Assembly: GCA_001768555.1 (NCBI GenBank)
Contig: MEOD01000017.1
Span: 1-37,885, forward strand
Direction of reading: 5' to 3'
Origin: Bacteroidetes bacterium GWF2_29_10
Lineage (GTDB): Bacteria > Bacteroidota > Bacteroidia > Bacteroidales > GWE2-29-8
Length of the DNA stretch: 37,885 nucleotides
Shown here: positions 24,933 to 35,180 of the stretch, one piece after another
How the letters are laid out: every line of letters starts with the position of its first letter
Numbering within the stretch: the first letter of the stretch is position 1
Program-made: the position numbers and the translations under genes
The notes under the pieces: generated by a model
Told to the model about the DNA's origin: nothing
Seen by the model: the letters and a program-made list of their open reading frames with translations, nothing else
Databases searched by the model: none

Positions 24933-27218
24933 TTACTTATTTACTCTCTCAATTTTAAAATCATCATACTTGTAAATATTTATATACATATTTTCATACC
25001 CATCACGCCCTTGCTTTTTAAAATTAAACCTAGTGTGCATAGGTTTATAATCAATCTTATCTGTAAAATCAGGGAAAGTTACACCATAAACATTAAGCGC
25101 TTCTAAAAAATAATATGTAATATCATATCCTATTAAAGCAAATTTATCAGGATCTGTATAAAACTGCGATCTAAAAGCTCCTATAAAATTGTTTGTATTA
25201 TCATCATAATAATCAATAAAATTTGTAGAAAAGAGATGAACATTTAGTTTGTTTTTATAATTATTATCAATGTTTTCATAATTTTCCCAAGTAGGTAACC
25301 CATAAACAGTAATATTATAATTATCAGTCATATTATACAACTTTGTCAAATAATTAGTCAATGTTGCCTCTTTATTAATCAACGAAATTATAATATTTTG
25401 TTTTCCTATCATTAAATAGTCAAGAAATTTATCAAAGTCTTTTGGATATTCTAATATTGTTTGGATATTATTTACAGAATCCTTCTTTTTATTTAAATTT
25501 AATATATTTGTATAAATGTTTGACCCTATCTTGCTCATATTTTCAGACTCTTCTGTAATAATTATAATATTGGAATTATTATAATTATTATTTACATACT
25601 CAGAAAGTAGAGATATCTGATTATTAACAGATGTTGATATTTTAAAAACATTAGGATTTGATAATATTATTGAATTATCAGATACTACAGGAGCTACGAC
25701 TGGTATTGAATGCTCTTTTGCAAATTCTATTACTTTAATTAAGTCTTTATTATAAAAAGGACCTATAATTAGATTCATATCCTGCAATTCTTTACCCTTT
25801 AACAAATTAACTATCTGAAGGCTATCTTCTGCAACATCATAAATAAAAACATCTGCATTTAAACCCTTGTTCTTTATCGAATCAATAGCCATAAGTGCAC
25901 CTTCATAAAACTTAATAAAATTGAAAAAGTTATAATTAAATACAGATTCATCTTCGGCATTAATATTTATGCTATTATTTATAAAATCATCCTTATACAT
26001 TGGGATCATTAATGCAATCTTATACTTAGGAAGTTTTATGATTTCCTTATCTTTTTTCGACAATGATTCTGTAGATTTGCTATCTTTTAAGTCTATTAAT
26101 TGTTTTTCAATAATAACATCCTGTCCCTTTTTAATATTTATTCGTTTATTTTCATCTACAGGTAACTTTACAAATTCTTTTCTTGTTAAGTTTTCTGTAA
26201 CAGGTATTTTTATAACAGAGCCTATTTGTAAACCTTTTTCTAAAATGTCTGGATTCAATATTTCTATTTGATCCATACTACATGAATATTCCTTTGCTAT
26301 AGAGAATAGAGTTTCTTTTGGAGTAACTGTATGCAATATTATTTTACCTGTTTTGTCTGGATTAGTATAGTTAATATTGTTTTTTACAGGAATCTTTATA
26401 TCATCATCTTTTTTTAATCCATTAATTAAATTAGGATTTAGAAACATAATATCATCAATGCTAACAGAATATTGTTTTGATATAGAAAATAAAGTTTCTT
26501 TTTTATCTGCTTTATGAACTATAAACGAATCTTTTAATAAGGGCTTTTCATTTATAATTATAGGTTCTTTCTGTGCTTCTTTTATTGTTACTATTTCTGA
26601 ATTAAAATCAGCATTACTTATTGTCTTTTCAGAAACTCGAACATTTAAAGGAATTCGAATAAGCTGATTTTCCGATACTGCATTATTCTTAATAGTAGTA
26701 TTTATGCTCAGAATATCCTCAACAGAAATGTTATATAATTTGGATATAGAATACAATGTCTCTGATTTTTTAACACTATGTATCTTATATTCTTGTTTTG
26801 ATTTAGTATTTTCAATAGGCTTTTCCTTAATTACCTTTTGATTACTTTTTATAGTATCATGCTTAACTATTTTCTTTTCTTCAACTGGTAATATTTTTGT
26901 ATTTTGTAGCTGTTTATTTACAGGTTTATCAATATTAGCAGATGTAACAGGTATTTTCACAATTTGCTCTGGGGCTAAAACATCTGTTATATTATAGTTT
27001 GCTTTTTTTATATCTATAACACTTACATTGTAAGCCTTTGCAATAGAATATAACGTCTGACCTTTAGAAACAATATGTATGTAATACTTCTTGCCATTAA
27101 TATTCTTTATTTCTTTTGATTTTACAATATTATTTTGCTGTGCAAAACTATATTGGCTTGTTGTAAAACAAATTGTAAAAACAAAAATTAAATAAAAAAT
27201 AATTCTAAAAGTTTTCAT
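24933..27218 (-). CDS. Four-LysM protein fused to a periplasmic-binding-protein-like domain
   Basis: The protein has 761 residues. After a signal peptide (CFTTSQYSFAQ), four LysM domains lie at about 46-92, 145-193, 231-278 and 293-340. They are recognisable by GQTLYSIAKAYNVSV, SETLYSISKLYNISV, KETLFSISKQYSVSI and KETLFSIAKEYSCSM, and each ends in an IPV/IPL strand. Linkers are K/E/N-rich. Residues ~395-761 resemble the type I periplasmic binding fold (IALMIPMYKDDF, NLIIGPFYNKDLIKVIEFAK, IPVVAPVVS, FALIGYDITYYFLEAL) as in branched-chain amino-acid or LpoA-like proteins. LysM binds peptidoglycan, so it is a cell-wall-bound sensor or amidase/synthase activator rather than a transporter part (inference). 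It lies one base from guaA and 14 bases from phoH in the operon. Confidence 0.9.
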   Translation of the reverse strand: MKTFRIIFYLIFVFTICFTTSQYSFAQQNNIVKSKEIKNINGKKYYIHIVSKGQTLYSIAKAYNVSVIDIKKANYNITDVLAPEQIVKIPVTSANIDKPVNKQLQNTKILPVEEKKIVKHDTIKSNQKVIKEKPIENTKSKQEYKIHSVKKSETLYSISKLYNISVEDILSINTTIKNNAVSENQLIRIPLNVRVSEKTISNADFNSEIVTIKEAQKEPIIINEKPLLKDSFIVHKADKKETLFSISKQYSVSIDDIMFLNPNLINGLKKDDDIKIPVKNNINYTNPDKTGKIILHTVTPKETLFSIAKEYSCSMDQIEILNPDILEKGLQIGSVIKIPVTENLTRKEFVKLPVDENKRINIKKGQDVIIEKQLIDLKDSKSTESLSKKDKEIIKLPKYKIALMIPMYKDDFINNSININAEDESVFNYNFFNFIKFYEGALMAIDSIKNKGLNADVFIYDVAEDSLQIVNLLKGKELQDMNLIIGPFYNKDLIKVIEFAKEHSIPVVAPVVSDNSIILSNPNVFKISTSVNNQISLLSEYVNNNYNNSNIIIITEESENMSKIGSNIYTNILNLNKKKDSVNNIQTILEYPKDFDKFLDYLMIGKQNIIISLINKEATLTNYLTKLYNMTDNYNITVYGLPTWENYENIDNNYKNKLNVHLFSTNFIDYYDDNTNNFIGAFRSQFYTDPDKFALIGYDITYYFLEALNVYGVTFPDFTDKIDYKPMHTRFNFKKQGRDGYENMYINIYKYDDFKIERVNK

Positions 27219-27219
27219 T

Positions 27220-28752
27220 TTATTCCCATTCTATTGTTGCTGGTGGTTTTGAACTAATATCATAAACCACTCGATTAATACCTTTTACCCTATTGATTAT
27301 TTCATTTGAAATCTCTGCAAGAAATTCATAAGGCAAATGCACCCAATCCGCAGTCATACCATCTTTTGAACTAACCGCTCTTAATGATACTACATTCTCA
27401 TAAGTGCGTTCATCCCCCATAACCCCTACTGATTTTATTGGAAGCAAAATAACTCCAGCTTGCCATACTTTATCATAAAGATTATGTTTTTTTAAACCTT
27501 CTATAAAAATATCATCAGCATCTTGAAGTAACTGAATCTTTTCTTGTGTAATATCTCCGATTATTCTTATCGCCAATCCTGGACCTGGAAATGGATGCCT
27601 GTTAATAATTATCGGATCTATATTTAAGGTTTTGCCTACCCGTCTAACTTCATCTTTGAATAAATAACGAAGAGGTTCCACTATTTTTAAATTCATCTTT
27701 TCTGGCAAACCTCCAACATTATGATGTGATTTAATTGTCGCCGAAGGACCATTTACAGATATTGATTCTATTACATCTGGATAAATAGTACCTTGAGCTA
27801 AAAATTTCACATTATTTATTTTTTTTGCTTCTTCTTCAAAAACTTCAATAAAAGTTTTACCTATAATTTTTCGCTTATCTTCTGGTATTTCTATGTTTTC
27901 TAAATTACTAATAAATATAGCTTTTGCATCAACCCCTATAACATTTAAGCCTAAATTTATGTATGAATCTAAAACCTTATTATATTCATCTTTTCTTAAC
28001 AATCCATTATCTACAAAAATACAATACAGATTTTTCCCAATTGCTTTATTAAGTAATACAGCTGATACAGATGAATCCACCCCTCCACTTAACCCAAGTA
28101 TAACATTTGCATTACCTACTGTTTCTTGGAGTTCTTTTACGGTATTTTGTATAAAAGAATCTGGAGTCCAATTGCATGAAAATTTACATATGCCTTTTAC
28201 AAAATTACCTATTAATGTGATCCCATCTATTGAATGCGTAACTTCTGGATGAAATTGAATTCCATAAATAGGCTTTGATTTATGAATGTAAGATGCTATT
28301 TTTACCTGTTTTGTTGATGCTGTAATATTAAAATCATTATTAATTGACATTATAGTATCACCATGAGACATCCATACTTGCGAACCTTCTGAAATCCCTT
28401 TAAATAAATAATCTTGAGTTTCTATGTAATCTAAATTAGCTCTACCATATTCTCTAATTTTTGATGGCTCAACTTCTCCATTATTCTCTAAAGCTATTAA
28501 TTGAGCTCCATAACAAATACCAAGCAAAGGAACTTCTGGAAATTTTGAAAAATCTATTCTTGGTGAATTTTTATCATTCACAGAATAAGGACTCCCAGAC
28601 AAAATTATCCCTTTTATATTAGAATAATCATAACTTGCTTGCTTATTAAATGGTATAATTTCAGAATAAACATTCAACTCCCTTATTCTTCTTGCTATAA
28701 GTTGTGTATATTGTGAGCCAAAATCTATAATCAAAAGGACTTCTTGTGTCAT
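27220..28752 (-). CDS. guaA: GMP synthase (glutamine-hydrolysing)
   Basis: GuaA converts XMP to GMP using ATP and glutamine ammonia. Its 510 residues are standard. The N-terminal class I amidotransferase has the oxyanion block ILSGSPYSV, nucleophile C80 in [12 protein letters not shown] and the HPE of [10 protein letters not shown]. The ATP pyrophosphatase P-loop is [12 protein letters not shown], and the C-terminal dimerisation domain has [13 protein letters not shown] and ends [10 protein letters not shown]. It is followed after one base by the LysM gene and preceded at 14 bases by the DUF349 gene. No riboswitch or purine-regulatory motif was seen. Confidence 0.98.
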   Translation of the reverse strand: MTQEVLLIIDFGSQYTQLIARRIRELNVYSEIIPFNKQASYDYSNIKGIILSGSPYSVNDKNSPRIDFSKFPEVPLLGICYGAQLIALENNGEVEPSKIREYGRANLDYIETQDYLFKGISEGSQVWMSHGDTIMSINNDFNITASTKQVKIASYIHKSKPIYGIQFHPEVTHSIDGITLIGNFVKGICKFSCNWTPDSFIQNTVKELQETVGNANVILGLSGGVDSSVSAVLLNKAIGKNLYCIFVDNGLLRKDEYNKVLDSYINLGLNVIGVDAKAIFISNLENIEIPEDKRKIIGKTFIEVFEEEAKKINNVKFLAQGTIYPDVIESISVNGPSATIKSHHNVGGLPEKMNLKIVEPLRYLFKDEVRRVGKTLNIDPIIINRHPFPGPGLAIRIIGDITQEKIQLLQDADDIFIEGLKKHNLYDKVWQAGVILLPIKSVGVMGDERTYENVVSLRAVSSKDGMTADWVHLPYEFLAEISNEIINRVKGINRVVYDISSKPPATIEWE

Positions 28753-28766
28753 ATCTATATCTTATT

Positions 28767-30722
28767 TTAGATTTTGTTTAATATCTTTAGTTTATCTTCT
28801 AGTGTTGCCAACTCTTCTTTTGCTTTGCTTATTTTTGTTTCAAAATCTGCAATTAACTTATCCGCACCCTTTGAATTAACAAAAAATCCTATATTATTTT
28901 CCCATAAAGTAATATCACTTTTTAATGTATTTATTTTTCGGGAAATATTAACCTTTTCTTCATTAAACTTATATTGACCAGATGAGGTTTCTTTTAAAGT
29001 TTCCATTTTCATTTTATAAAAACTTTCATTACTACCTTTGTTTGAAGCATTAAGAGTGTCAAAATGCTTATTTATAAGACTACGAAACTGTGATTGAAGG
29101 GTATCTTTATGCTCTATAGGAATATGTCCTATATTCATCCAATCATTTTGAATTTGTTTTAATTGATCTAAATTGGAATTATTATCTTCTGATATTTGAA
29201 ATTCTTCTAATTGCTTAATAAGTGTTAATTTTTTTTCATAATTCTCTTTTTCTATTGAATTGATGCTTTTAAAATATTCCGACTTATTGTTAAAAAATAC
29301 ATCACATGCAGCTCTAAATCTTTTCCATAGCTTTTCTGAATATTTATTATCAACTGGACCAATTTTCTTCCAATCTTCTTGCAATCTTATTAAATCTTCT
29401 GTTGTCTTTTTCCAATTTGTATTATCTTTCAAACCCTCAGCTAAAACACAAATATTTACTTTTGAATTATAATTATTAACATACACCTCTTTCAATCCTT
29501 CAAAAAAGTCTTTTTTCGATTCAAAAAATTTATCAATACCTTTTCTAAAGCGTTCCCATATTTCATCATTAACCAATTTATTCGCACGCCCTATTGATTT
29601 CCATAGCTTTTGTATTTCAAATATTTGCTCTGTTTTTTCGTTCCACTCTTTTGGATTTTTATAAGTAAGCTCTGACAACTCTTCTACTTTCTCACATAAA
29701 GCTACTTTTGCATTAAAATTATTTTCCTCATTTTGCTTTGTGTCTTCAAAATGTTCTTTCCTCTTTGCACTAAGTTTTTCTATAGCAATATGAAACCTAT
29801 CTTCTATTTCTTGCTTCTTTTCCCTTGGAACAGGACCTATTTCTTTCCAATAAGCTATTGATGACCTTAATTCTTTAGCAACAACAAGAAATGATTCTTC
29901 TAATAATAATTTCTCTACCTTCTCTGCTATTTCTATTTTTTGCTCTAAGTTTTTTCTAAGGTCTAATTCTTTTAATTCTTTATTTATCTTAACATAATCA
30001 AAAAACTGCTCAATACAATAATTATACTGATGCCACAAGTCATTAAGTTCTGACTGAGGAACTGGACCTATTTCATCCCATTTCGAACGCAATATATTAA
30101 AATCATCATACGTCTTCTTTAATGTTTCTCTATTATTTATTAGATTTTTTAAATCTTCTATTATCGCTTTCTTCTCTGCAAGATTTAACAATTTTTGCTC
30201 TTCAAAACTTTTATCAAATTCAGCTTTTTTTGCTCTATAAACAGCAAATAATTCTTTAAATGCAGTTTCTTCTTTATCTGTAGAATATTCTATATTTTCT
30301 ATACTGCCATTCTTTTCTATATATTCTTTTTGTTCTTTATCTTTTATGGCCTTTACTTGCTTGGTGAAATTAACCTTGATATATCCTATTTTACTTTTTA
30401 TGCTATTTACATCATCTCCTTTTATGATAATTTCTAGTTCTTCAAGAAGTTGCTTAATATCATAACTTTCATATAACTTTTCATAATCAACAATTACATG
30501 CTCTTCTTGTTCTTTTGAATCCAATAGTTGTTTATTATCTTCTTTCTTGGAAACTCTGGTTTCCTCTAACTCTTCTTGTTCTATATTTTGTTCTATTAAT
30601 TCTTCTGATTCTGTATTAATTAAAGTAGCATTATCAGGCACTTCTGCAATTGGTTCAGAACTTTGGATAAAATCTTTCTTCTCTAAATTTTCCATCAAAT
30701 TAGGATTGTCGTTAGTATTCAT
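28767..30722 (-). CDS. Long coiled-coil protein with five DUF349 repeats
   Basis: The 651-residue protein begins with ~80 disordered acidic residues, followed by five helical DUF349 units. Their signatures are WDEIGPVPQSELNDLW, WKEIGPVPREKKQEIE, WKSIGRANKLVNDEIW, WKKIGPVDNKYSEKLW and WMNIGHIPIEHKDTLQ, spaced about 70-75 residues apart. A C-terminal coiled coil follows (ISKAKEELATLEDKLK). There is no signal or membrane segment, so it is cytoplasmic. The function of DUF349 is not settled. It is the promoter-proximal gene of the operon with guaA, the LysM protein and phoH. Confidence 0.92.
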   Translation of the reverse strand: MNTNDNPNLMENLEKKDFIQSSEPIAEVPDNATLINTESEELIEQNIEQEELEETRVSKKEDNKQLLDSKEQEEHVIVDYEKLYESYDIKQLLEELEIIIKGDDVNSIKSKIGYIKVNFTKQVKAIKDKEQKEYIEKNGSIENIEYSTDKEETAFKELFAVYRAKKAEFDKSFEEQKLLNLAEKKAIIEDLKNLINNRETLKKTYDDFNILRSKWDEIGPVPQSELNDLWHQYNYCIEQFFDYVKINKELKELDLRKNLEQKIEIAEKVEKLLLEESFLVVAKELRSSIAYWKEIGPVPREKKQEIEDRFHIAIEKLSAKRKEHFEDTKQNEENNFNAKVALCEKVEELSELTYKNPKEWNEKTEQIFEIQKLWKSIGRANKLVNDEIWERFRKGIDKFFESKKDFFEGLKEVYVNNYNSKVNICVLAEGLKDNTNWKKTTEDLIRLQEDWKKIGPVDNKYSEKLWKRFRAACDVFFNNKSEYFKSINSIEKENYEKKLTLIKQLEEFQISEDNNSNLDQLKQIQNDWMNIGHIPIEHKDTLQSQFRSLINKHFDTLNASNKGSNESFYKMKMETLKETSSGQYKFNEEKVNISRKINTLKSDITLWENNIGFFVNSKGADKLIADFETKISKAKEELATLEDKLKILNKI

Positions 30723-30757
30723 TATTTAAAATATATTGGTTTAACAATAACAAAAAA

Positions 30758-30765
30758 CAAAATTA
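30758..30765 (-). promoter_or_regulatory. -7 element of the DUF349-guaA operon promoter
   Basis: TAATTTTG on the minus strand matches TAnnTTTG and lies 35 bases before the ATG. The -33 match is weak. Confidence 0.4.
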
Positions 30766-30818
30766 GAAATATTATTAATTAAAATTAATCAAGGCTCAAA
30801 AATAAATATAATATCCTT

Positions 30819-31682
30819 TTAATTATAGTACTCATATTTATACTCGGAAACCATTTTTGGCTTGTTTTTTAAAACATCCCATTCTATTGTTTTTGACCTA
30901 TTACCTTTTGAATCATATTCTATTGTTTTTTTGAAATCAATTTTACCTTTTGAATCATATTCTTCGGTTTCAATCATATTGTTCTTGTTGTCATATTTAG
31001 CATGCCAGCTCCAATCAGTCTTTCCGTTAAGCTTATACCAAATTCTTTCTATTAAATTCCCATTTTCATCATAAATTGCTTTATCTCGCCAATCTATCTT
31101 TCCATCAACATCATAACGTATTTCTTCAACTCTATTATCGTTTTCATCATACTTTGCAACCTCTTTAAAATCAATTTTACCATTAAATTGATATTTTGTC
31201 TTTTCTATCCTATTACCATTATCATCATACATTGAAACCTCTCTCCATTCTACATTACCTTCTGCATCATATTCAATTTCTTCTATAAGTTTTCCTTTTT
31301 CGTTAAACTTATTTTTTCTTATCTTTTCCAATTCGCCATTAGCATTCAATATGTTTCTTTCAACTCGAAGACCAATACTATCATATTTATAAATACGTTT
31401 CCACTCTATACTATGTTCTCCATTGTATCCAGCACTCTCTATTTTGCGATATAAATCATCGTATGATGCTATTTCTTTCCAATATAAAACACCCAATTTA
31501 TCATAAAGTTTCTTCTCTATTCTATTTCCCGCAACATCAAAACGAAATAATTGTTTCAAAACTTTTTGATTACCTGGCATATCCATATCAAAACAAAAAA
31601 CATTATATTCTTTTATTTTATTTTGCTTGATTCTATCTCTTTCTTTGAGCTTATTTGAAATTATTCTTACTGATTTTTCCAT
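30819..31682 (-). CDS. Cytoplasmic protein made of 26-residue YD-like repeats
   Basis: The 287 residues contain at least five in-register units of 26 residues. The units read like YDENGNRIEEIRYDVDGKID followed by W/F and a short basic or aromatic link. Each has two half-repeats beginning YD..GN and Y...GKIDW/F. More degenerate copies extend toward the N-terminus (FRFDVAGNRIEKK, IYKYDSIGLRVERN). The pattern resembles Rhs/YD or YwqK-like beta-repeat proteins, but there is no toxin domain, no signal peptide and no sorting domain, so it appears to be intracellular. It has an exact consensus promoter and is probably monocistronic. Function is unknown. Confidence 0.75.
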   Translation of the reverse strand: MEKSVRIISNKLKERDRIKQNKIKEYNVFCFDMDMPGNQKVLKQLFRFDVAGNRIEKKLYDKLGVLYWKEIASYDDLYRKIESAGYNGEHSIEWKRIYKYDSIGLRVERNILNANGELEKIRKNKFNEKGKLIEEIEYDAEGNVEWREVSMYDDNGNRIEKTKYQFNGKIDFKEVAKYDENDNRVEEIRYDVDGKIDWRDKAIYDENGNLIERIWYKLNGKTDWSWHAKYDNKNNMIETEEYDSKGKIDFKKTIEYDSKGNRSKTIEWDVLKNKPKMVSEYKYEYYN

Positions 31683-31724
31683 AACTTGTGTTTATATTTT
31701 TCCTTTATTTAATCAAATATTCGA

Positions 31725-31756
31725 CAAAATTAATATAATTAGAAGACGCTACCAAA
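31725..31756 (-). promoter_or_regulatory. Promoter of the 26-residue-repeat protein gene
   Basis: TTTG (31756-31753), 20 bases, TAATTTTG (31732-31725) matches the Bacteroidota consensus exactly. Its -33 part lies within the last codons of the DUF4197 gene. Confidence 0.6.
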
Positions 31757-32491
31757 AACTTTTTTTAATAAATCTGTTACTCTTGCAGCTGGATCTTTTC
31801 TTATACTTTTCTCTTCTATAGCAATCTTGCTAAATAATCCATACAATGCTTTATTTGCAGCATATTCATCCAACGAAATCGGTGTAATAGGACTAATCCC
31901 TAACAAAACGCCTCCATTATTTGCTACAGTATTATATGCTGTTTGCAATGTATTCCATGCCTCATTAGTTGAAACCCCTGCTAATAAGGGCTTATTCAAT
32001 GAAACATTTATCTTAGGTTGAAAAAGTTCCTTCAACTGGCTATATGAATTCTTTTTCAAATAATATGTCGCTGATGTATCTTCTCCTTGAAGAATGGAAA
32101 AGGCATCTTCTATTGTCATTGAAGTAACTACATTAACAAAAATTGGCTTGGCTTCCTTAGCCGCATCTTCGGCGGACCTGTTGAGCAGTAAAATAACATC
32201 ACTAACTAATTTTTCTCCTCCTGGTACATATGAAATATTTTCAATTATAGTATTAGCTTCTGGAGGTAGTAATATTTTTATTAAATCATCCTTATAAAAA
32301 CCATCTAATGATGATACTATTGACACGGAAGTATCCGTACCTACTGTTAACGCCTCTTTTAATCCATTTGCCACCTCTTCCTCTGTTAAACCTACATCTG
32401 GCACTAAAATATCTAAAGGATTATCTTTTACACAAGAAGTAAATCCTAATAAAAGAAAAGAAAAAAAACTTATAATAAAAATATTTTTCAT
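31739..32491 (-). CDS. DUF4197 lipoprotein
   Basis: The 250 residues begin with a lipoprotein signal (SFFSFLLLGFTSC, acylated Cys ~20). The mature part fits the DUF4197 family: LTEEEVANGLKEALTVGTDTS, ILLPPEANTIIENISYVPGG, LLLNRSAEDAAKEAKPIFVN, SMTIEDAFSILQGEDTSATY and YLKKNSYSQLKELFQPKI, then NKALYGLFSKIAIEEKSIR near the C-terminus. Its function is not known; it is found as a periplasmic or outer-membrane lipoprotein in Bacteroidota and Proteobacteria. A TATATTTG -7 element sits about 40 bases upstream, so it probably has its own promoter. Confidence 0.93.
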   Translation of the reverse strand: MKNIFIISFFSFLLLGFTSCVKDNPLDILVPDVGLTEEEVANGLKEALTVGTDTSVSIVSSLDGFYKDDLIKILLPPEANTIIENISYVPGGEKLVSDVILLLNRSAEDAAKEAKPIFVNVVTSMTIEDAFSILQGEDTSATYYLKKNSYSQLKELFQPKINVSLNKPLLAGVSTNEAWNTLQTAYNTVANNGGVLLGISPITPISLDEYAANKALYGLFSKIAIEEKSIRKDPAARVTDLLKKVFGSVF

Positions 32492-32529
32492 GTTTTATAA
32501 ATATTGTATTTTTAAAATAAAAAATTAAA

Positions 32530-32537
32530 CAAATATA
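32530..32537 (-). promoter_or_regulatory. -7 element of the DUF4197 gene promoter
   Basis: TATATTTG on the minus strand fits TAnnTTTG about 39 bases before the ATG. The T-rich upstream sequence gives no clear -33 box. Confidence 0.4.
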
Positions 32538-32668
32538 AAGAAAAAATAGAAAAGATAGATAAAAAATAAAAAAATAAAATTGTTTATTGAAAACATTAAG
32601 CATTCTCAATAATTAAAATTTTTGCTTCAATAATCATTGGAATTAACAAAATTTGAAAACTACTAAAT

Positions 32669-33685
32669 CTATTCGTTATAAATGAGAGTAATTAAAGTTT
32701 GACCTACAGCTTTTAATGTATTCTTATCTATAGCATTTATATTGTCATCTTGCGTATGCCAGTATTTTCCAAAGTTATGAGGAGTGGTTTTATCTATTTG
32801 AATAATATCTATACATGGAATTTTTGCTATATTGTTAACATAGAAATGATCATCTGTAATAGCATTCGCTTCTTCATTAATAAAATATCCAGAAAACCCT
32901 TCGTTATAAGCAGTTTGCCATACTTTTTCAACTATATTTGGAGCATAATTCATCGAAAACTTTTCTTTATAAAAAGTAGCATTAGGTGCACCAACCATAT
33001 CTAAAAGAATTCCATAATATGCTGTATAATTAGGCAAATGTGGATTTTTAGCCCAATACTGAGCACCTAAACACCATGTATCATCCTGCTCTGGAAGGTT
33101 TAAAAAATCAGGTTGACCATAATCTTCTGCATCAAAAAGTATTAAATCAACACCTATATTTGATGTTTTTAGTTTTAAGTTTCTTGCTATTTCCATAATA
33201 ACCCCTACTCCACTTGCGCCATCATTAGCTCCAGGTATTGGTTTGTTACGTTTAGCTTCATCTTTTTCCATATCAGCAACATGACGTGAATCCCAATGTG
33301 AACAAATGATTATGCGTTGTTGATTAGTGGGATTAAAAGAAGCTATAATATTTTTAATTCTCATCGTTTTCCCTGTGTATGGGATAACAGAACCCACTTG
33401 CTCGTATACTGTATCTGAATATCCTTTTAACTTACCAACTAAATATTCGGCACATTGTTGATGTGCTTTAGATTCAGGAACACGAGGGCCAAACTTTAGT
33501 TGTTCTTGAATAAACAAATAAGCTGCATCTGATTTAAAATCAGGAACTTCTACAATTTCGTGTTTTTGATTATCATCCATGTCTTTATTCTCCGAATTAT
33601 TTGATGAATTATTGCACGCAAACAACAAAGGGAAAAGAGAGATTATAAATAAAATAGTTTTAACTTTCTTCAAAAATTGTAACAT
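32669..33685 (-). CDS. M28-family zinc lipoprotein, glutaminyl-peptide cyclotransferase-like
   Basis: I start at ATG 33685 (MLQFLKKVKTILFIISLFPL, then LFAC), which gives a lipoprotein signal and 338 residues. An open extension to 33745 overlaps cysS. Zinc-site motifs of the M28/glutaminyl cyclase family are in order: IICSHWDSRHVAD, PGANDGASGVGVIMEIAR, LILFDAEDYGQ, WCLGAQYWAK, LLDMVGAP and AITDDHFYV. Glutaminyl cyclases convert N-terminal Gln to pyroglutamate on exported proteins. In Bacteroidota this is a common maturation step because signal-peptidase cleavage often leaves Q, as with several proteins here whose signals end in AQ. An aminopeptidase role is the alternative. It follows cysS by 22 bases and is probably co-transcribed. 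Confidence 0.88.
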   Translation of the reverse strand: MLQFLKKVKTILFIISLFPLLFACNNSSNNSENKDMDDNQKHEIVEVPDFKSDAAYLFIQEQLKFGPRVPESKAHQQCAEYLVGKLKGYSDTVYEQVGSVIPYTGKTMRIKNIIASFNPTNQQRIIICSHWDSRHVADMEKDEAKRNKPIPGANDGASGVGVIMEIARNLKLKTSNIGVDLILFDAEDYGQPDFLNLPEQDDTWCLGAQYWAKNPHLPNYTAYYGILLDMVGAPNATFYKEKFSMNYAPNIVEKVWQTAYNEGFSGYFINEEANAITDDHFYVNNIAKIPCIDIIQIDKTTPHNFGKYWHTQDDNINAIDKNTLKAVGQTLITLIYNE

Positions 33686-33707
33686 AATATTTTTTTTTGT
33701 AATGTAA

Positions 33708-35180
33708 TTATTCGATAAACCAATTTGCTCCGTCTTTGGTATCATTTATTTTAATGTTTACCTCTGACAGTTTATTTCTTATGTAATCAGCTGTTGCGTA
33801 GTCTTTGTTTGTCTTTGCATTTTTTCTTAATTCTAATATAACCTCCATTAAAGTGTCTATTGAATTACTTTTTGTTGACACGCTGCTTTGATTAATCAAA
33901 CCGAGTATTTCATTAAAAAAACCACTAACAATTTCCTTTAACACACTCAAATTAACTGCATCAATCGTCTCTTTGCCCTCTTTAATAAGGTTTATTGATT
34001 TAACAACATCAAATAACACCGCAAGTAAAATTGGTGTATTCAAATCATCATTCAATGCGTCATAACAACGTTTTTTATAACTATTAAAATCTATTGACGA
34101 TGTGTTTGAAATAACAAGTTTATCAATAACATCAAAAGCTTTACACATTCGTGCCATTGCTTTTTCTGCTGCAAGTAGAGCTTCGTTTGAAAAATCAAGA
34201 GTTCCTCCATAATGTGCTTGCAAGATAAAAAACCTTACTGTCATTGGGCTGTATGCTTGATTTAGCAAAGCATTCTTTCCACTAAATACTTCATCAAGTG
34301 TGATAAAGTTATTTAGTGATTTACTCATCTTCTGTCCATTAATTGTAATAAGATTATTGTGCACCCAATGCTTAACAGCATGTTTATTATTGGCTGCAAC
34401 TGATTGCGCAATTTCACATTCATGATGAGGAAACTTTAAATCCATACCTCCTCCATGAATATCAAAAACCTCACCCAAATATTTTTCCCCCATAGCAGAA
34501 CATTCCAAATGCCAACCAGGAAAACCAACACTCCATGGTGAGTTCCATCTCATTATATGTTGTGGTTGAGCCTTTTTCCAAAGAGCAAAATCAAAGGAAT
34601 TTTTTTTCTCTTCTTGCCCTTCTAGTGTTCTTGTATTGTTAATAAGTTCATCTATATTTCTACCTGAAAGTATGCCATAGTTATGCTTTTCGTTATATTT
34701 CAAAACATCAAAATAAACCGAACCATTCTCCACATACCCATATCCATTTTTTATGATTCTTTCTATAAATTCTATTTGTTCAATTATATGTCCTGAAGCT
34801 TTTGGCTCAATACTTGGCGACAAAACATTGAGGTCTTGCATATTTGCGTGATACCTGTCTGTATAATATTGCACAATTTCCATTGGTTCTAACTGCTCCA
34901 AACGTGCTTTCTTTGCTATTTTATCTTCACCACTATCTGCATCATTCTCTAAATGACCAACATCTGTGATATTTCTAACGTATCTAACCTTATACCCAAC
35001 ATGCTTTAAATATCTAAATAAAACATCAAATGTTATCGCAGGACGTGCATGCCCCAAATGAGCATCTCCATAAACTGTTGGTCCACAAACATACATTCCA
35101 ACATAAGGATTATTAATTGGTTCGAATAGCTCTTTCTTTCCTGTAATTGAATTGTATAAATATAATTGATTTGTTTCCAT
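33708..35180 (-). CDS. cysS: Cysteinyl-tRNA synthetase
   Basis: The enzyme charges tRNA-Cys. With ATG 35180 ([11 protein letters not shown]) it has 490 residues; the adjacent upstream TTG is not needed. The class I motifs are DAHLGHARP (HIGH) and [10 protein letters not shown] (KMSKS). The zinc ligands are the Cys of YVCGPTVYG, the Cys of LECSAMGEK and the His/Glu pair of [10 protein letters not shown]. The C-terminal helical anticodon-binding part (~350-490) is complete. It is separated from the OmpA-like gene by 112 bases with a -7 element, and the glutaminyl-cyclase-like gene follows. Confidence 0.97.
   Translation of the reverse strand: METNQLYLYNSITGKKELFEPINNPYVGMYVCGPTVYGDAHLGHARPAITFDVLFRYLKHVGYKVRYVRNITDVGHLENDADSGEDKIAKKARLEQLEPMEIVQYYTDRYHANMQDLNVLSPSIEPKASGHIIEQIEFIERIIKNGYGYVENGSVYFDVLKYNEKHNYGILSGRNIDELINNTRTLEGQEEKKNSFDFALWKKAQPQHIMRWNSPWSVGFPGWHLECSAMGEKYLGEVFDIHGGGMDLKFPHHECEIAQSVAANNKHAVKHWVHNNLITINGQKMSKSLNNFITLDEVFSGKNALLNQAYSPMTVRFFILQAHYGGTLDFSNEALLAAEKAMARMCKAFDVIDKLVISNTSSIDFNSYKKRCYDALNDDLNTPILLAVLFDVVKSINLIKEGKETIDAVNLSVLKEIVSGFFNEILGLINQSSVSTKSNSIDTLMEVILELRKNAKTNKDYATADYIRNKLSEVNIKINDTKDGANWFIE

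Noticed and set aside
26280-27100. LysM array as part of a lysozyme or amidase
   Set aside because: The C-terminal part lacks amidase or muramidase motifs and resembles a periplasmic-binding fold.
30819-31682. Rhs toxin or contact-dependent inhibition protein
   Set aside because: There is no signal, no toxin C-terminus, no immunity gene and too few repeats.
32421-32609. 62-codon minus-strand frame
   Set aside because: It overlaps the start of the DUF4197 gene in another frame and is almost all F, I, K, Y and L from AT-rich DNA.
33686-33745. Longer N-terminus for the M28-like protein
   Set aside because: It overlaps the end of cysS and would bury the lipoprotein signal.
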